Of a stretch of DNA of 64,000 bases, positions 8,456-17,788 are shown piece by piece. The position numbers were made by a program, and so were the translations under genes. Position 1 is the first letter of the stretch; every line of letters starts with the position of its first letter. Below the pieces are notes generated by a model that was not told the origin of the DNA, ran no database searches, and saw only the letters and a list, made by a program, of their open reading frames with translations. The stretch is from Pseudomonadota bacterium. GTDB taxonomy: Bacteria > Myxococcota_A > Polyangia > Polyangiales > Polyangiaceae. The DNA lies in contig JAEWRL010000097.1 in assembly GCA_023398955.1 (NCBI GenBank), positions 62,001 through 126,000 of the forward strand, written 5' to 3'.

Positions 8456-9553
8456 ATGGCTGACTCGGGCCGCTTTGATCTTCGCCCAGACCCCAGGATC
8501 ACTTCGGAAGAGCGTCAGGCGCTCATGGGAGAGCTCCGGTTCGGACGACTCTTCACCGAACACATGGTCACCATCGCCTACCGACACACGAGCGGCTGGG
8601 GACGCGGCACACTCGAACGGATGAAGCCGTTGGCGTTGTCGCCCGCGGCGTCCGTCCTTCACTACGGTCAGGCCGTTTTCGAGGGCTTCAAGGCCTTCCG
8701 ACAGGCAGACGGCGGCGTGGCAACCTTTCGTCCCGACGCCAACGCTTTGCGGTTTCGGGCGTCGGCGCGTCGCTTGGCCATGCCTGAGCTCCCCGAAGAG
8801 CTGTTCATCGAAGCTGCCGACCACCTCGTCCGCCAGGAACACGCTTGGGTACCATCCGGCAACGGCGACAGTCTCTACCTTCGCCCTCTCCTGATTGCGA
8901 CGGAAGCGAGCCTGGGTGTCAGACCTGCAGCCGAGTATCTCTTCATCGTGTTCGGGTCCCCCGCGGGCACCTACTTTCAGCAGGGGCTGAAGCCCGTCAC
9001 CGTGTGGCTGTGTAATGAGTACGTGCGCGCAGCGCCTGGGGGCACAGGACAGGCCAAATGCGCAGGCAACTACGCTGCCAGTCTGCCGGCACAGCAACTC
9101 GCCAATCAGGCCGGCTGCGATCAAGTCGTGTGGCTCGACCCAGTAGAGCGGCGGAATGTCGAGGAGATGGGCGGAATGAACGTCTTTTTCGTCTATCGCC
9201 AAGGTGCCCAGGTCACCTTGGTGACCCCGCGATTGACCGGCACTCTGCTACCCGGAGTGACGCGCGACTCTCTCCTGCAGCTCGCGCCGACCCTCGGCTA
9301 TTCAGTGGAGGAGCGCACCGTCTCCGTCGATGAATGGAAGCGCGACGTGCTCGAGGGTCGGATGACGGAGTCGTTCGCTTGCGGTACGGCAGCGGCCATC
9401 ACGCCCATCGGCACCGTGCGCGCAAAGAATGAAGAATGGACGATCGCTGACGGAGCTACGGGGCCCGTTGCTGAACGGCTCCGCGGGCTGCTCCTCGACA
9501 TTCAGCACGGCAGGACTGCTGCACCTACCGGATGGCTCCATCGCGTCTGTTGA
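8456..9553 (+). CDS. ilvE: Branched-chain amino acid aminotransferase
   Basis: PLP enzyme for the last step of Val/Leu/Ile synthesis and first step of their breakdown. 365 residues, matching the larger class-IV (BCAT group II) subfamily. Markers: YGQAVFEGFKAFR near residue 66-80, FRPDANALRF, GGTGQAKCAGNYAASL with the PLP Lys, WLDPVERRNVEEMGGMN and the TESFACGTAAAITPIG phosphate loop. Start ATG at 8456. Preceded by a 66-base gap after the AcpH-like gene, so it probably has its own promoter. Confidence 0.95.
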   Translation: MADSGRFDLRPDPRITSEERQALMGELRFGRLFTEHMVTIAYRHTSGWGRGTLERMKPLALSPAASVLHYGQAVFEGFKAFRQADGGVATFRPDANALRFRASARRLAMPELPEELFIEAADHLVRQEHAWVPSGNGDSLYLRPLLIATEASLGVRPAAEYLFIVFGSPAGTYFQQGLKPVTVWLCNEYVRAAPGGTGQAKCAGNYAASLPAQQLANQAGCDQVVWLDPVERRNVEEMGGMNVFFVYRQGAQVTLVTPRLTGTLLPGVTRDSLLQLAPTLGYSVEERTVSVDEWKRDVLEGRMTESFACGTAAAITPIGTVRAKNEEWTIADGATGPVAERLRGLLLDIQHGRTAAPTGWLHRVC

Positions 9554-9619
9554 ATGGAGCCCGTCAGCGCCTTGGGCGACCCAGCAGCGCGAGAGCCGCC
9601 CAGCGCATGTGACGACACT

Positions 9620-10969
9620 TCAATAGCGGCCCGACGGCGGGGGCGGGGGCCGCACTGATCCACGACGGCCTTCGCCCCGGTCCCGACGCTGGCGTTCTTC
9701 GAACGCGACGACCTTCACGAGAGACTCAGCGTCGGCGTCGCTGATAGGCGGCTTATGCACGTCAATGCTCGGATCCAACAGCTCGATGAGGGCGAGCATC
9801 GACGTCCTCAAGTGCGATTCGTTCGGGAAGGAGTCGATGATGCCCGCCTCGCGCTCTTCGTCGTCGTCCACGTCGAGGATGTCCGCATACATCGACTCGA
9901 TGCTCAGAAGAATGGGTGTACTGAGCGCCTGATAGCTGGGCGGGAGGCGACCAATTTCGGTCAACTTGTTGATCGCCTTCTGACGCGCGGCATCTTCAGC
10001 GTCGGCAACCTCCCCGGCGCCGGATGGGGGCGGGGGCGGGGGCGAAGCCAACGCCGAAGGTGGCTTGGGCGGCGCTCCCGAGAGGCGCTGTGGCGCCGGC
10101 TCCTCGTCTTCGACCTCTTCTGCGTCGCTCCACGCTTCATCTTCCTGGCTAGGCTGCGGCTGGTCCAAGCTCGGCTCTGCCGCGGCTTCGCTGCCCGTCG
10201 GCGCGCCATCCGACGCAAGTGCAGCTTCCCCGACAGGAGGGGCGGCAGGCTTTGCGACAAAGCCGCATTCGACCGCGAGACGGTCCGTAAACACGCCTTC
10301 CCAGGTCTTGGACAGCGGCACGAGCGCGGTCAGCTTGTCGAGCGGCACCACCTCGAGCAGGCTGGACTCGGAGAGCGGCTTACCGTCGCGCGCTTGAGTC
10401 ATGGCGTGAACGAGCACCCGCCGCAGCGTGTCCGCCGGGAGGTGCCTCGCGATGCCATCGAAGGTCATCCCATCCGCAATCTTCTGGAGAGTCAGAAGCT
10501 TCTCCCCAAGCGCCGCCTCGAGGAGAAAGACCATCCGCGCCGTCGCCCGCTCACGCTCCGGACCACTCTTCTCGAGCCAGAACGGCTGCTCGAAAACATA
10601 GTTCCAGAGGTCGGTCGCGGCGAGGTACCGCACCTGCTCATCCGGCGGGAAGAGCTCCATCACCTCCGGAGCAGTGGTGACACCCTCTTGCAGTGCCAGC
10701 TGCAGGTCCTCGCTTGCAGACTCGATCGACTTCTTGCGGGCAAGCTTCTCGTGCACGTTCGCGGCCCGAACCAGTATCGTGCCACGGAGGGCATCGGCCC
10801 CCGCCAGCGCCCTCATGATGGCGGCAGGGGGAAAATGCTTGAGGAAGGCCTCCGGCGTCCGCCACTTCTCGGTAATCGAGTGCTGAAGCACCTTGGAGAG
10901 GAAACGATCGGACGGCTTTCCGAGGCTCGAGGTGAAGGATTGAATCTGCTCGTCGGGCATGAGCGGCAT
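9620..10969 (-). CDS. Hypothetical protein with Pro/acidic linker
   Basis: 449 residues from the ATG at 10969; three ATGs lie in frame (10978, 10969, 10960), and GAGGG is correctly spaced only for 10969. N-terminal helical domain about 1-240 rich in Leu/Ala/Arg (for example FLEKWRT-like stretches and ATARMVFLLEAALGEKLL), an acidic and Pro-rich linker about 250-330, then a second helical domain ending in an Arg/Pro tail. No signal peptide or recognised family. Convergent with ilvE. Function unknown. Confidence 0.75.
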   Translation of the reverse strand: MPLMPDEQIQSFTSSLGKPSDRFLSKVLQHSITEKWRTPEAFLKHFPPAAIMRALAGADALRGTILVRAANVHEKLARKKSIESASEDLQLALQEGVTTAPEVMELFPPDEQVRYLAATDLWNYVFEQPFWLEKSGPERERATARMVFLLEAALGEKLLTLQKIADGMTFDGIARHLPADTLRRVLVHAMTQARDGKPLSESSLLEVVPLDKLTALVPLSKTWEGVFTDRLAVECGFVAKPAAPPVGEAALASDGAPTGSEAAAEPSLDQPQPSQEDEAWSDAEEVEDEEPAPQRLSGAPPKPPSALASPPPPPPSGAGEVADAEDAARQKAINKLTEIGRLPPSYQALSTPILLSIESMYADILDVDDDEEREAGIIDSFPNESHLRTSMLALIELLDPSIDVHKPPISDADAESLVKVVAFEERQRRDRGEGRRGSVRPPPPPSGRY

Positions 10970-11306
10970 CTTATGCATCCCTCGGCCACTCTCATAGTCT
11001 GAACTCTCGATTCGCTCAGAACAGATTTCGGCAGTTCCGACAGAATGGCAGGCCGCAGTCAATCCACCGACGCTCGGTGCCCGCCGCGGTCCCGTGCCTG
11101 CGCTGCTACCCAGCGCAATATTTGCGCCAAGCAACCACCGTGGCTCCCGACCGCTGCCGAACCCTCCCGGACGGCGGAGCGTTGGGAGCGCTGCAAGGGA
11201 CTCGGCACGCGGCCGCCACCGCACATCCCTGGTGGGTCACCCTTCGAATGACGCCACCAGGGCTCGACTCTGTGAAGAATCCTCCTCCAGCCAGCTCAGG
11301 GGCTCC
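10970..11306. other. Intergenic region, nothing recognised
   Basis: About 340 bases between the hypothetical gene's start and the amtB stop codon. Frames are open by composition only; no RNA gene or repeat was seen. Confidence 0.5.
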
Positions 11307-12512
11307 TCAGAGCTCGTAGCCCTGTTCGCCGTGCAGGGTTGCGTCCAAACCTTCCGCCTCTTCGTGAGCCAACACGCGGAGTCCCATCACGACATCGATG
11401 AGCTTCAACAGGATGTAGCTGATGCCCATTGCGTAAACGGCAGTGACGGCGACGGCCAGGAATTGTTCCCAAAGTAGCTCGATGTTGCCGTCGATCGCTC
11501 CGCTGCCAGCAGGGTTGATTGCCCTGGTCGCGAAGATGCCCGTCAGAAGGGCGCCGAGCAACCCGCCCACGCCGTGGATACCGAACGCGTCCAAGGCGTC
11601 GTCGTAGCGCAGCACATTCTTGAGTAGCACAGCGCCGTAGCACGCCAATCCTGCGGCGAGCCCGATGACGATCGCTGCCCAGGGCGCGACGAACCCGGCA
11701 GCCGGGGTGATCGCCACCAGGCCAGCTACCAAGCCCGACGCGACTCCCAACGCGGTTGGCTTGGATCGGTGCCACCACTCGATGATGAGCCACGCGAAGG
11801 CGCCACCTGCGGCACCAAGATGGGTGGTCATCAACGCGGTTGCCGCAATCTGGTTAGCCCCCAGCGCGCTGCCGGCGTTGAAACCAAACCAGCCGAACCA
11901 GAGCATGCCGGCGCCGAGCATCGTCATTGTCAGGTTGTGGGGCATCGGTGGCTCCTGCGGATAGGTGGAACGTCTGCCGAGGACCAGGGCGCAAATGAGC
12001 GCCGAGAACCCCGAAGTCATGTGAACGACCGTCCCACCCGCGAAGTCCAGCGCACCGCGCTTGAGCAGCCACCCCTCCCCGTTCCACACCCAATGACAGA
12101 CGGGCACGTAGACGAGGAGCGACCAGGCCGTGATGAAGACCAGGTAAGCGGAGAACTTCATGCGCTCCGCAAACGCCCCCGAGATGAGCGCGGGCGTGAT
12201 GATGGCGAACATCATTTGGAACGCCGCGAACACGAGCCCGGGAATGCTGCCATTCTCCGTGTTCGCTAGGCCGGAGAGCGCAAAGTGCTCAAAGCCCCCG
12301 ATGAAGCCCCCACGCGAGGTGCCAAACGCTAGGGAGTAACCCACCAGGGCCCACACCAGGCTGATGACCGGCAATGCCGCCATCGAATGCATGAGCGTGC
12401 TGAGCACGTTCTTCCTGCGCACGAGGCCGCCATAGAAGAGGGCGAGCGCTGGGGTCATGAGGAGGACCAGCGCGCTCGAGACGAGCAGCCACGCGGTGTC
12501 ACCGTTGTTCAT
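11307..12512 (-). CDS. amtB: Ammonium transporter AmtB
   Basis: 401-residue inner-membrane ammonium channel with 11 predicted hydrophobic segments and no signal peptide. Features of the family: ALFYGGLVRRKN, GGTVVHMTSGFSALI with the pore His, WFGWFGFNAGS, and the C-terminal DAFGIHGVGGLLG with the second pore His, then a cytoplasmic tail HEEAEGLDATLHGEQGYEL where PII proteins bind. A GGGGGAGG Shine-Dalgarno lies 1-8 bases upstream of the ATG. A glnK/glnB gene usually accompanies amtB; none is adjacent here. Confidence 0.96.
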   Translation of the reverse strand: MNNGDTAWLLVSSALVLLMTPALALFYGGLVRRKNVLSTLMHSMAALPVISLVWALVGYSLAFGTSRGGFIGGFEHFALSGLANTENGSIPGLVFAAFQMMFAIITPALISGAFAERMKFSAYLVFITAWSLLVYVPVCHWVWNGEGWLLKRGALDFAGGTVVHMTSGFSALICALVLGRRSTYPQEPPMPHNLTMTMLGAGMLWFGWFGFNAGSALGANQIAATALMTTHLGAAGGAFAWLIIEWWHRSKPTALGVASGLVAGLVAITPAAGFVAPWAAIVIGLAAGLACYGAVLLKNVLRYDDALDAFGIHGVGGLLGALLTGIFATRAINPAGSGAIDGNIELLWEQFLAVAVTAVYAMGISYILLKLIDVVMGLRVLAHEEAEGLDATLHGEQGYEL

Positions 12513-12891
12513 GCCTCCCCCGTTAAGCCGCCCGACGTTTCGCCTGGGTTACGACGAGCGCCGCCCATTGTTTCGTGTTCGATTTCGCGGGAGCGGTGGC
12601 AACGAGCCAAGCTGAAGAGGAGCGAGCGGCCGCTCCAGGCAATTCTGCCACGGCGGCGCAGGGCCGGCCATTCGCCCTATCGAAACTTACCCGTGACCAG
12701 TGGGGAATTGTGTATTTCTGGATATTTGCGACACTTGGGCACGGCGGTTTCGGAATCCGAAGGACACAACCAGGCGAGATCTTGGCCCCCTCGGGACGCG
12801 ATGAGCCACACCCCAGACCCGACGCGCCGCATCGGCGTGAAGAAAAATGTAACCTGGGCCGTAAACCGCGCCACGGATCACAACGGAGACG
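12513..12891. other. Divergent intergenic region, amtB and OMP promoters unresolved
   Basis: 379 bases between divergent genes. It probably holds both promoters; no clear consensus boxes could be assigned. A sigma54-like string near 12735 was considered and rejected. Confidence 0.4.
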
Positions 12892-13485
12892 ATGATGGTT
12901 CAACGACAGACGCTGACCAAGGCATTCTTCCTCGCAGTACTCGCCGCCTCTCCCCTCTGCTTCGCGGGCACGGCCAGCGCACGAAGCGTCATCAAGCAGC
13001 CGGGCCTGCATCCACGTTACGACCTCGAGCTCGAGCCGCACCTAGCCGTCTCGTTCAGCAGCGGCTACCGCTATGTGGATGACGACGGCTTTGGCCCGGG
13101 GCTGCGGCTGTCCATCCCGATCGTGCCCAGTGGCCCGATCAGCACGATCAACAACAGCATGGCGATCGGCTTTGGGCTCGACTGGACCCACCACGACGGC
13201 AACTGCCGCTTCGACGACTGTGACGCGGACGCCCTGTGGTTCCCGGTGGTGCTCCAGTGGAACTTCTGGCTTACCGACATGATTAGCGTCTTCGGCGAAC
13301 CGGGTCTCGGCATTCGGCACGTCAGCTGGGACGATGCGTATTGCGACGACCGCGGCGACTGCGACGACACGGACTTCAAGATGATGTTCTTCGGAGGAGG
13401 TCGGTTCATGTTCTCCGACACCGTCGGCGGAGTCGTGCGCCTCGGCTGGCCCTACCTCTCCTTGGGCGTCACCTTCTTGCTGTAA
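12892..13485 (+). CDS. Secreted outer-membrane beta-barrel-like hypothetical protein
   Basis: 197 residues beginning MMVQRQTLTKAFFLAVLAAS, a clear Sec signal peptide with an AxA site near TASARS. Alternating aromatic/Gly strands (GYRYVDDDGFGPGLRLSI, GFGLDWTHH, FGGGRFMFSD) and a terminal hydrophobic strand (LSLGVTFLL) suggest a small beta-barrel. Acidic Asp/Cys loops (CRFDDCDADA, CDDRGDCDDTD) could bind metal or form disulphides. Start may be 12892 or 12895. The stop overlaps the start of the next gene (TAATG), tying it to the GntR regulator. Confidence 0.75.
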   Translation: MMVQRQTLTKAFFLAVLAASPLCFAGTASARSVIKQPGLHPRYDLELEPHLAVSFSSGYRYVDDDGFGPGLRLSIPIVPSGPISTINNSMAIGFGLDWTHHDGNCRFDDCDADALWFPVVLQWNFWLTDMISVFGEPGLGIRHVSWDDAYCDDRGDCDDTDFKMMFFGGGRFMFSDTVGGVVRLGWPYLSLGVTFLL

Positions 13486-14252
13486 TGGACGACTCCACTC
13501 CCGATCCCATCCCCACCGTGTCGACGAACATCGCCGACACGGTATTCCGTTCACTGCGTCAGCAGATCCTGGGTGGCACCCTCGCAGCAGGGACTCGCCT
13601 ACCCGGTGAGCGGGAGCTCGCCACGAAGTACAGCACGAATCGCAATACCCTCCGAGAGGCCGTCCGACGCCTGGAACAGTCGCACTTGGTAACGGTACGC
13701 CACGGCCAGGGCGTGACCGTTTGCGACTTCCGTCGGACCGGGACCATGGAGCTCTTGCCAGCTTTCCTCGAGACGGCGGGAGACATCTCGGAGGTTTATC
13801 ACCTGGTCGAGGACATTCTGCCCGCGCGGCTCCTCGTGCTCGAGTTCGCGACCCGCCTTTCCGTGCATCGCGCAACGCGCAGCGATTGTCAGCGGCTGCA
13901 GGACGTGACGGAGTTGCTCATCGCCGCCTTCGAGCGACGGGACCCCGTCGTCATCGCCCATGGATTCCAACGCTGGCTCGACGCTTTGATCGACTCCAGC
14001 CACTCCGTGACAATCCGTTGGATCGCGAACCCCTTCCTCGACGCTTACCGCGAGCTCATGGACAAGTTCCCAAGCTTGTGGGTCCTCGATGAGAGCTTCC
14101 CCGTGCACCTGAAGGAGGTCATCGAGGCGATCGAGACCAACGACGAGGAGGCGGCGATCAAGTCGACGCGCGACTACTACGCGCGCATCGACAACGAGCT
14201 ACTGGCAGGACTCGCGGGTATCCTGGAGTTGTCGCGACGTTTGGAGGATTAG
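13485..14252 (+). CDS. GntR-family transcriptional regulator (FadR/FCD type)
   Basis: 255 residues from ATG 13485, which overlaps the previous TAA by one base (TAATG). N-terminal winged helix: VFRSLRQQILGGTLAAGTRL and LPGERELATKYSTNRNTLREAVRRLE, a classic GntR HTH. The C-terminal half (about 110-250) is all-helical, as in FCD domains that bind small acids or metals. A ligand is not evident. It would regulate itself and neighbours (outer-membrane protein upstream, HAD downstream) or a distant regulon. Confidence 0.9.
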   Translation: MDDSTPDPIPTVSTNIADTVFRSLRQQILGGTLAAGTRLPGERELATKYSTNRNTLREAVRRLEQSHLVTVRHGQGVTVCDFRRTGTMELLPAFLETAGDISEVYHLVEDILPARLLVLEFATRLSVHRATRSDCQRLQDVTELLIAAFERRDPVVIAHGFQRWLDALIDSSHSVTIRWIANPFLDAYRELMDKFPSLWVLDESFPVHLKEVIEAIETNDEEAAIKSTRDYYARIDNELLAGLAGILELSRRLED

Positions 14253-14255
14253 CTT

Positions 14256-15146
14256 TTGGAGCGAAAGACTTCGTCCAACGGCGCTCCGTTTCTCCGCACG
14301 GCGATCGTCTACGACTTCGATGGTACGTTGGCGCGGGGGAACATCCAAGAGAACTCGTTCCTACCAAGGCTGGGGATCGGCAAGGAGTCTTTCTGGGCTG
14401 CCGTGTTCGAGGAGAAGCGCAAACACGACGCCTGCGAAATACTGACGTACATGCGACTCATGCTCGAGCGCGCGCGAGATCAGGGCCTCCAGGTGACGCG
14501 GGAGGAGCTACGGCGCCATGGAGAGCGAGCAGAGCTCTTCGAGGGGCTCGACACCTGGTTCGAGAGGATTGGGTCCTACGCGGCCGGTCGCCAGCTGCGC
14601 ATCGAGCACTATGTCGTCTCCTCGGGGACGGACGAAATGATCAAGGGATGCAGCATCGCGAACCGGTTCGAACGCATCTTTGCTTCTCGTTTCGTCTACG
14701 ACGAAGCGGGGAACGCCATCTGGCCCGCCGTCGCCATCAACTATACCGGCAAGACGCAGTATCTGTTTCGTATCAACAAGGGCATTACGAACAGCTGGGA
14801 GAATGAACCCGTCAACCGGTGGCTACCCCTCGAGGACCGACCCATCCCCTTCCCGCGGCTCGTCTTCATCGGGGACGGCGATACGGACATCCCTTCAATG
14901 AAGATGACCCGCCATCAAGGGGGGCATGCCATCGCCGTCTATGACGAGGCCCGTTGGTGCCAGGGTACCAGCGAGGAGAGGCGTCGGGCTCAAGAGCGCA
15001 CGGGCAATCTCATCGCCGAGGACCGCGTCAACTTCGTTGCTCCGGCGGACTATCGCCCTGGCAGCCTCCTGGAGATCACCGTCAAGGGCATCTTAGGCAA
15101 GATCGCGCGCGACGCGGGGTGGCGCCGTGATCCTGAGTTACCCTGA
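14256..15146 (+). CDS. HAD-family phosphatase
   Basis: 296 residues from a TTG at 14256, four bases after the regulator's stop. HAD motif I is DFDGTLARG (nucleophile and acid Asps, residues about 20-22), motif II VVSSGTDEM, motif III Lys near NYTGKTQYLF and motif IV GDGDTDIPSMK. A helical cap region lies between I and II. Substrate unknown. The TTG start and close spacing argue for translational coupling to the GntR gene. Confidence 0.85.
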   Translation: MERKTSSNGAPFLRTAIVYDFDGTLARGNIQENSFLPRLGIGKESFWAAVFEEKRKHDACEILTYMRLMLERARDQGLQVTREELRRHGERAELFEGLDTWFERIGSYAAGRQLRIEHYVVSSGTDEMIKGCSIANRFERIFASRFVYDEAGNAIWPAVAINYTGKTQYLFRINKGITNSWENEPVNRWLPLEDRPIPFPRLVFIGDGDTDIPSMKMTRHQGGHAIAVYDEARWCQGTSEERRRAQERTGNLIAEDRVNFVAPADYRPGSLLEITVKGILGKIARDAGWRRDPELP

Positions 15147-15158
15147 GGCGCGCCGGTT

Positions 15159-16298
15159 CTACTGCTCACCTTCGGGGGACAGGGTGAGCACGACAGCGCC
15201 ATCGATGACGGGAATGTCCTCCGCCCGCTTGAGGGACAAGCCACTCGAGAGGGCATAGTAACCTTCCGCAGGGAGTCCAGCATCACCATCGAACAGCCAG
15301 CCTTCCTCGAGCCGGCGCAGCACGACCCGCTCCAGGGTCGGCTCCTCGCCAGCGTAAGGCGCCGAGTCCCTTACCCGCAGCGCGGCAGCGTCGCTGCTGG
15401 ACTCGCTGCTGCCCACGGCATCCCCCCAGGGTTCGACGGCGGCAACGGTGAGCCAGTGACCGCCGCGGCGGCGGAGTCCGGGATAGTACTTCTTCCGATG
15501 GTACCAACCCACGTGGAGCCAGGCGGCTCCCCCCTCCTCCAAAGCCTGCGCAATCCATGGGATCTGCGGGTGCTTCTGCCCGGTCGAGAACTGCGGCTGA
15601 TGGCCACGCCAGCCCTGATACTCGAGCCGGCGGATCTCGTAGCCCGCCCGCTTCACCCAACGGCTCAATCCCCTCAGGACGCCGAGCGGCCCGGTGCCGC
15701 CGTATTGTGAGGTTGCCATGAAATGCACCTCGGATATCTGACGCACGAGGGCAAGCTGCTGCTGCCTTGGAGTCTCTCCCGGCGGCACCAGCGCGTCGAA
15801 CCCCCTCTGCGACAGCCACACCAAGCCGTTCGACACCGCGACAGGCCCGCAGTAGGCCATGCCACCACCTGGGAGCCCCAGCGCGGGATCGGTTTGCAGC
15901 AGGTCGGGCGGCAGCAGGCCGGAGCCCTCGTCATGCGCCCGCGTCGAAGACTCAATGGTCGGACCGACGCGTAGATCCCGATCGGGCCCGGGCAGCCCGC
16001 CGCTCGGCGGCTCGACCTGCGGGGCCACACACTCTGCCACGGACTGCGCGAGGTCCTCGTGGGACGTTCCGAGCTCGGTGCCCCGCCCTTCAATGTCTGG
16101 TCGGAGCGCTGGTTCCCCGGTGCCCGGACCTACCCTCGCCCGCTCCCGCCCTGCTGGGGGAACTGCGCTCGAGCTGTCGGTGCGCTGGCGCAGCTCGAGC
16201 TCATGCCGCTCGTCTGCTGTCGCCTTGAGTGCCGCCCAGGCCGTGGCGGCGGAAAGCGCCAGCACGAGCACGAACTTGAGCGACCACGAGCGGTTCAT
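15159..16298 (-). CDS. Signal-anchored C39/papain-like cysteine peptidase-fold protein
   Basis: 379 residues from ATG 16298 (GAGGATC upstream). The open frame extends further, but the N-terminal membrane/signal segment (MNRSWSLKFVLVLALSAATAWA) starts here. After a Pro/acidic linker, AYCGPVAVSNGLVWL carries a likely catalytic Cys and GGHWLTVAAVEPWG a likely His; an Asp/Asn has not been assigned. This resembles the C39-like/DUF4157-type cysteine fold. Role and substrate are unknown. Divergent from glycerate kinase. Confidence 0.65.
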   Translation of the reverse strand: MNRSWSLKFVLVLALSAATAWAALKATADERHELELRQRTDSSSAVPPAGRERARVGPGTGEPALRPDIEGRGTELGTSHEDLAQSVAECVAPQVEPPSGGLPGPDRDLRVGPTIESSTRAHDEGSGLLPPDLLQTDPALGLPGGGMAYCGPVAVSNGLVWLSQRGFDALVPPGETPRQQQLALVRQISEVHFMATSQYGGTGPLGVLRGLSRWVKRAGYEIRRLEYQGWRGHQPQFSTGQKHPQIPWIAQALEEGGAAWLHVGWYHRKKYYPGLRRRGGHWLTVAAVEPWGDAVGSSESSSDAAALRVRDSAPYAGEEPTLERVVLRRLEEGWLFDGDAGLPAEGYYALSSGLSLKRAEDIPVIDGAVVLTLSPEGEQ

Positions 16299-16483
16299 TC
16301 GGAGATCCTCAAGGTCGCCAGCGTAGAGGCGGCAGCGCCCCAGGTCAAAGCCAGGCAGCTCCTTCCAACCGGAAGGCCAGCGTGTCCGCCGAGCGCTCAC
16401 CGTGCACCGTGGCTCCAGCGTGCGCGATTCTGGCGCGGCCCCGAGCTGTTGCCGGCCTGCAAAGGAATCGACACGCTATCCCC

Positions 16484-17668
16484 GTGCCCACCGCCCTGAT
16501 AGCGTTCGACAAGTTCAAGGGTGCCGTCAGCGCACGACAGGCCTGCGAAGCCGCCGCCAGAGCCCTGCGGCGCGCTAGGCCATCCTGGGATGTCGACATC
16601 GCGCCCCTCACGGATGGCGGGGAAGGGTTCTGCGAGACGCTAGTCTCGGCCGTCGACGGCTCGCTGGTTCAGGCGGAGGTCCATGGCCCGCTCGGCGCTT
16701 TGGTGACAGCAACGGTTGGTACGGCAGGAGCGTGTAGTGTGGAGCCGGAGGCCCTCGACGCCGTGGGGCTGCCGAGGGGGAGTCGTGCCCGCCTCCTCGT
16801 TGTCGAGCTGGCAACGGCGAGTGGCTTGTCCCTCGTGCCACCCGGCTCGCAGGACCCGTGGAGAACCTCGACCCACGGAACCGGAGAACTGCTGGCTCTC
16901 GCTCGAGACCATGGCTGCGAGCGGGTGCTGCTCGGCGTCGGTGGCAGCGCGACGAGCGACCTCGGCCTCGGCGCACTCCAGGCGCTCGGCTATCGCTTTC
17001 TTGTTGCGGATGGCTCCCCTCTCGACTCCGTGACGCCGTCGGCCTGGCCCTTCATTGCCCGCATCGAGCCGCCTCACTCTATCCCGATCCCGCCCGTGGT
17101 CGTTGCTTGCGACGTCAGCAATCCCCTCCTTGGCGACGAGGGGGCTGCCGCTGTCTACGGTCCGCAGAAGGGGCTCGGTCGGCAGGACCTGCACGTCCAC
17201 GAGCGCCTCGCAAGACACATGGCCTACCTCCTCTGCGACGCAGCCGGCAAGGATCCCGCCCTCATCGACCACCCTGGCGCCGGGGCGGCGGGGGGAATCG
17301 GTTTCGGGCTCATGGTGGGCCTCGGTGCACGTCTCGTTGGCGGCTTCGACCTAGTCGCGCGCTGGCTCGGACTGTCCCGTCGCGTTGCCTCCGCTCACCT
17401 CGTTCTCACCGGCGAGGGTCGCTTCGATGCGAGCAGCTTGGCTGGGAAGGGCCCGGGCGCCTTGCTTCGGCTCACTCAGCAGCTCGGGACTCCGGCCATG
17501 GCGTTCGTCGGAGACATCGCAGCCGAGATCGACGGCTCGCGGCTGCCCGTGCGGGCCATCACGTCGCGCGCGGTGCCCCCTCACGAAGCAATGGCGAGAA
17601 CTGAGGAGTGGCTTGAGCAATCCATCTTCGAATGGCTGCGTTCGGAGTGGCCGAGCACGGACCGATAG
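16484..17668 (+). CDS. Glycerate kinase (GlxK/GarK family)
   Basis: Phosphorylates glycerate with ATP (usually to 2-phosphoglycerate) in the glyoxylate/serine route. 394 residues from a GTG at 16484; the open frame continues to 16382 but the family start is IAFDKFKGAVSARQACEAAA. Motifs: PLTDGGEGF, HGTGELLALA, GVGGSATSDLG, CDVSNPLLGDEGAAAVYGPQKG and LTGEGRFDASSLAGKGPG. The stop codon touches copy A of a dispersed repeat. No neighbouring glyoxylate genes. Confidence 0.92.
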   Translation: MPTALIAFDKFKGAVSARQACEAAARALRRARPSWDVDIAPLTDGGEGFCETLVSAVDGSLVQAEVHGPLGALVTATVGTAGACSVEPEALDAVGLPRGSRARLLVVELATASGLSLVPPGSQDPWRTSTHGTGELLALARDHGCERVLLGVGGSATSDLGLGALQALGYRFLVADGSPLDSVTPSAWPFIARIEPPHSIPIPPVVVACDVSNPLLGDEGAAAVYGPQKGLGRQDLHVHERLARHMAYLLCDAAGKDPALIDHPGAGAAGGIGFGLMVGLGARLVGGFDLVARWLGLSRRVASAHLVLTGEGRFDASSLAGKGPGALLRLTQQLGTPAMAFVGDIAAEIDGSRLPVRAITSRAVPPHEAMARTEEWLEQSIFEWLRSEWPSTDR

Positions 17669-17788
17669 ACCCCTCGAAAACAACTGGAATGCGTCCGAGC
17701 AGACCACGGCCTTCGAGCTTCTTGCCCTGCCCTCGCCCCGGCAGGGGCTGGGCAAGAAGCGACCGACAACTCGCGCTCGCCCATTCAT
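17667..17788. repeat. Dispersed intergenic repeat, copy A
   Basis: About 122 bases matching 61923-62043 with roughly 15-17 differences by eye. It fills the gap between the convergent glycerate kinase and VWA lipoprotein genes and includes the latter's stop codon. Perfect 11-bp inverted arms at 17717-17727 and 17750-17760 flank a 22-base loop, so the RNA would fold into a stable hairpin, possibly a bidirectional terminator. Confidence 0.85.

Noticed and set aside
12735..12752. sigma54-like string TTGGGCACGGCGGTTTCG
   Set aside because: The -12 element is TTTC instead of TTGC, and it is ~140 bases from the next start with no enhancer-binding protein nearby.
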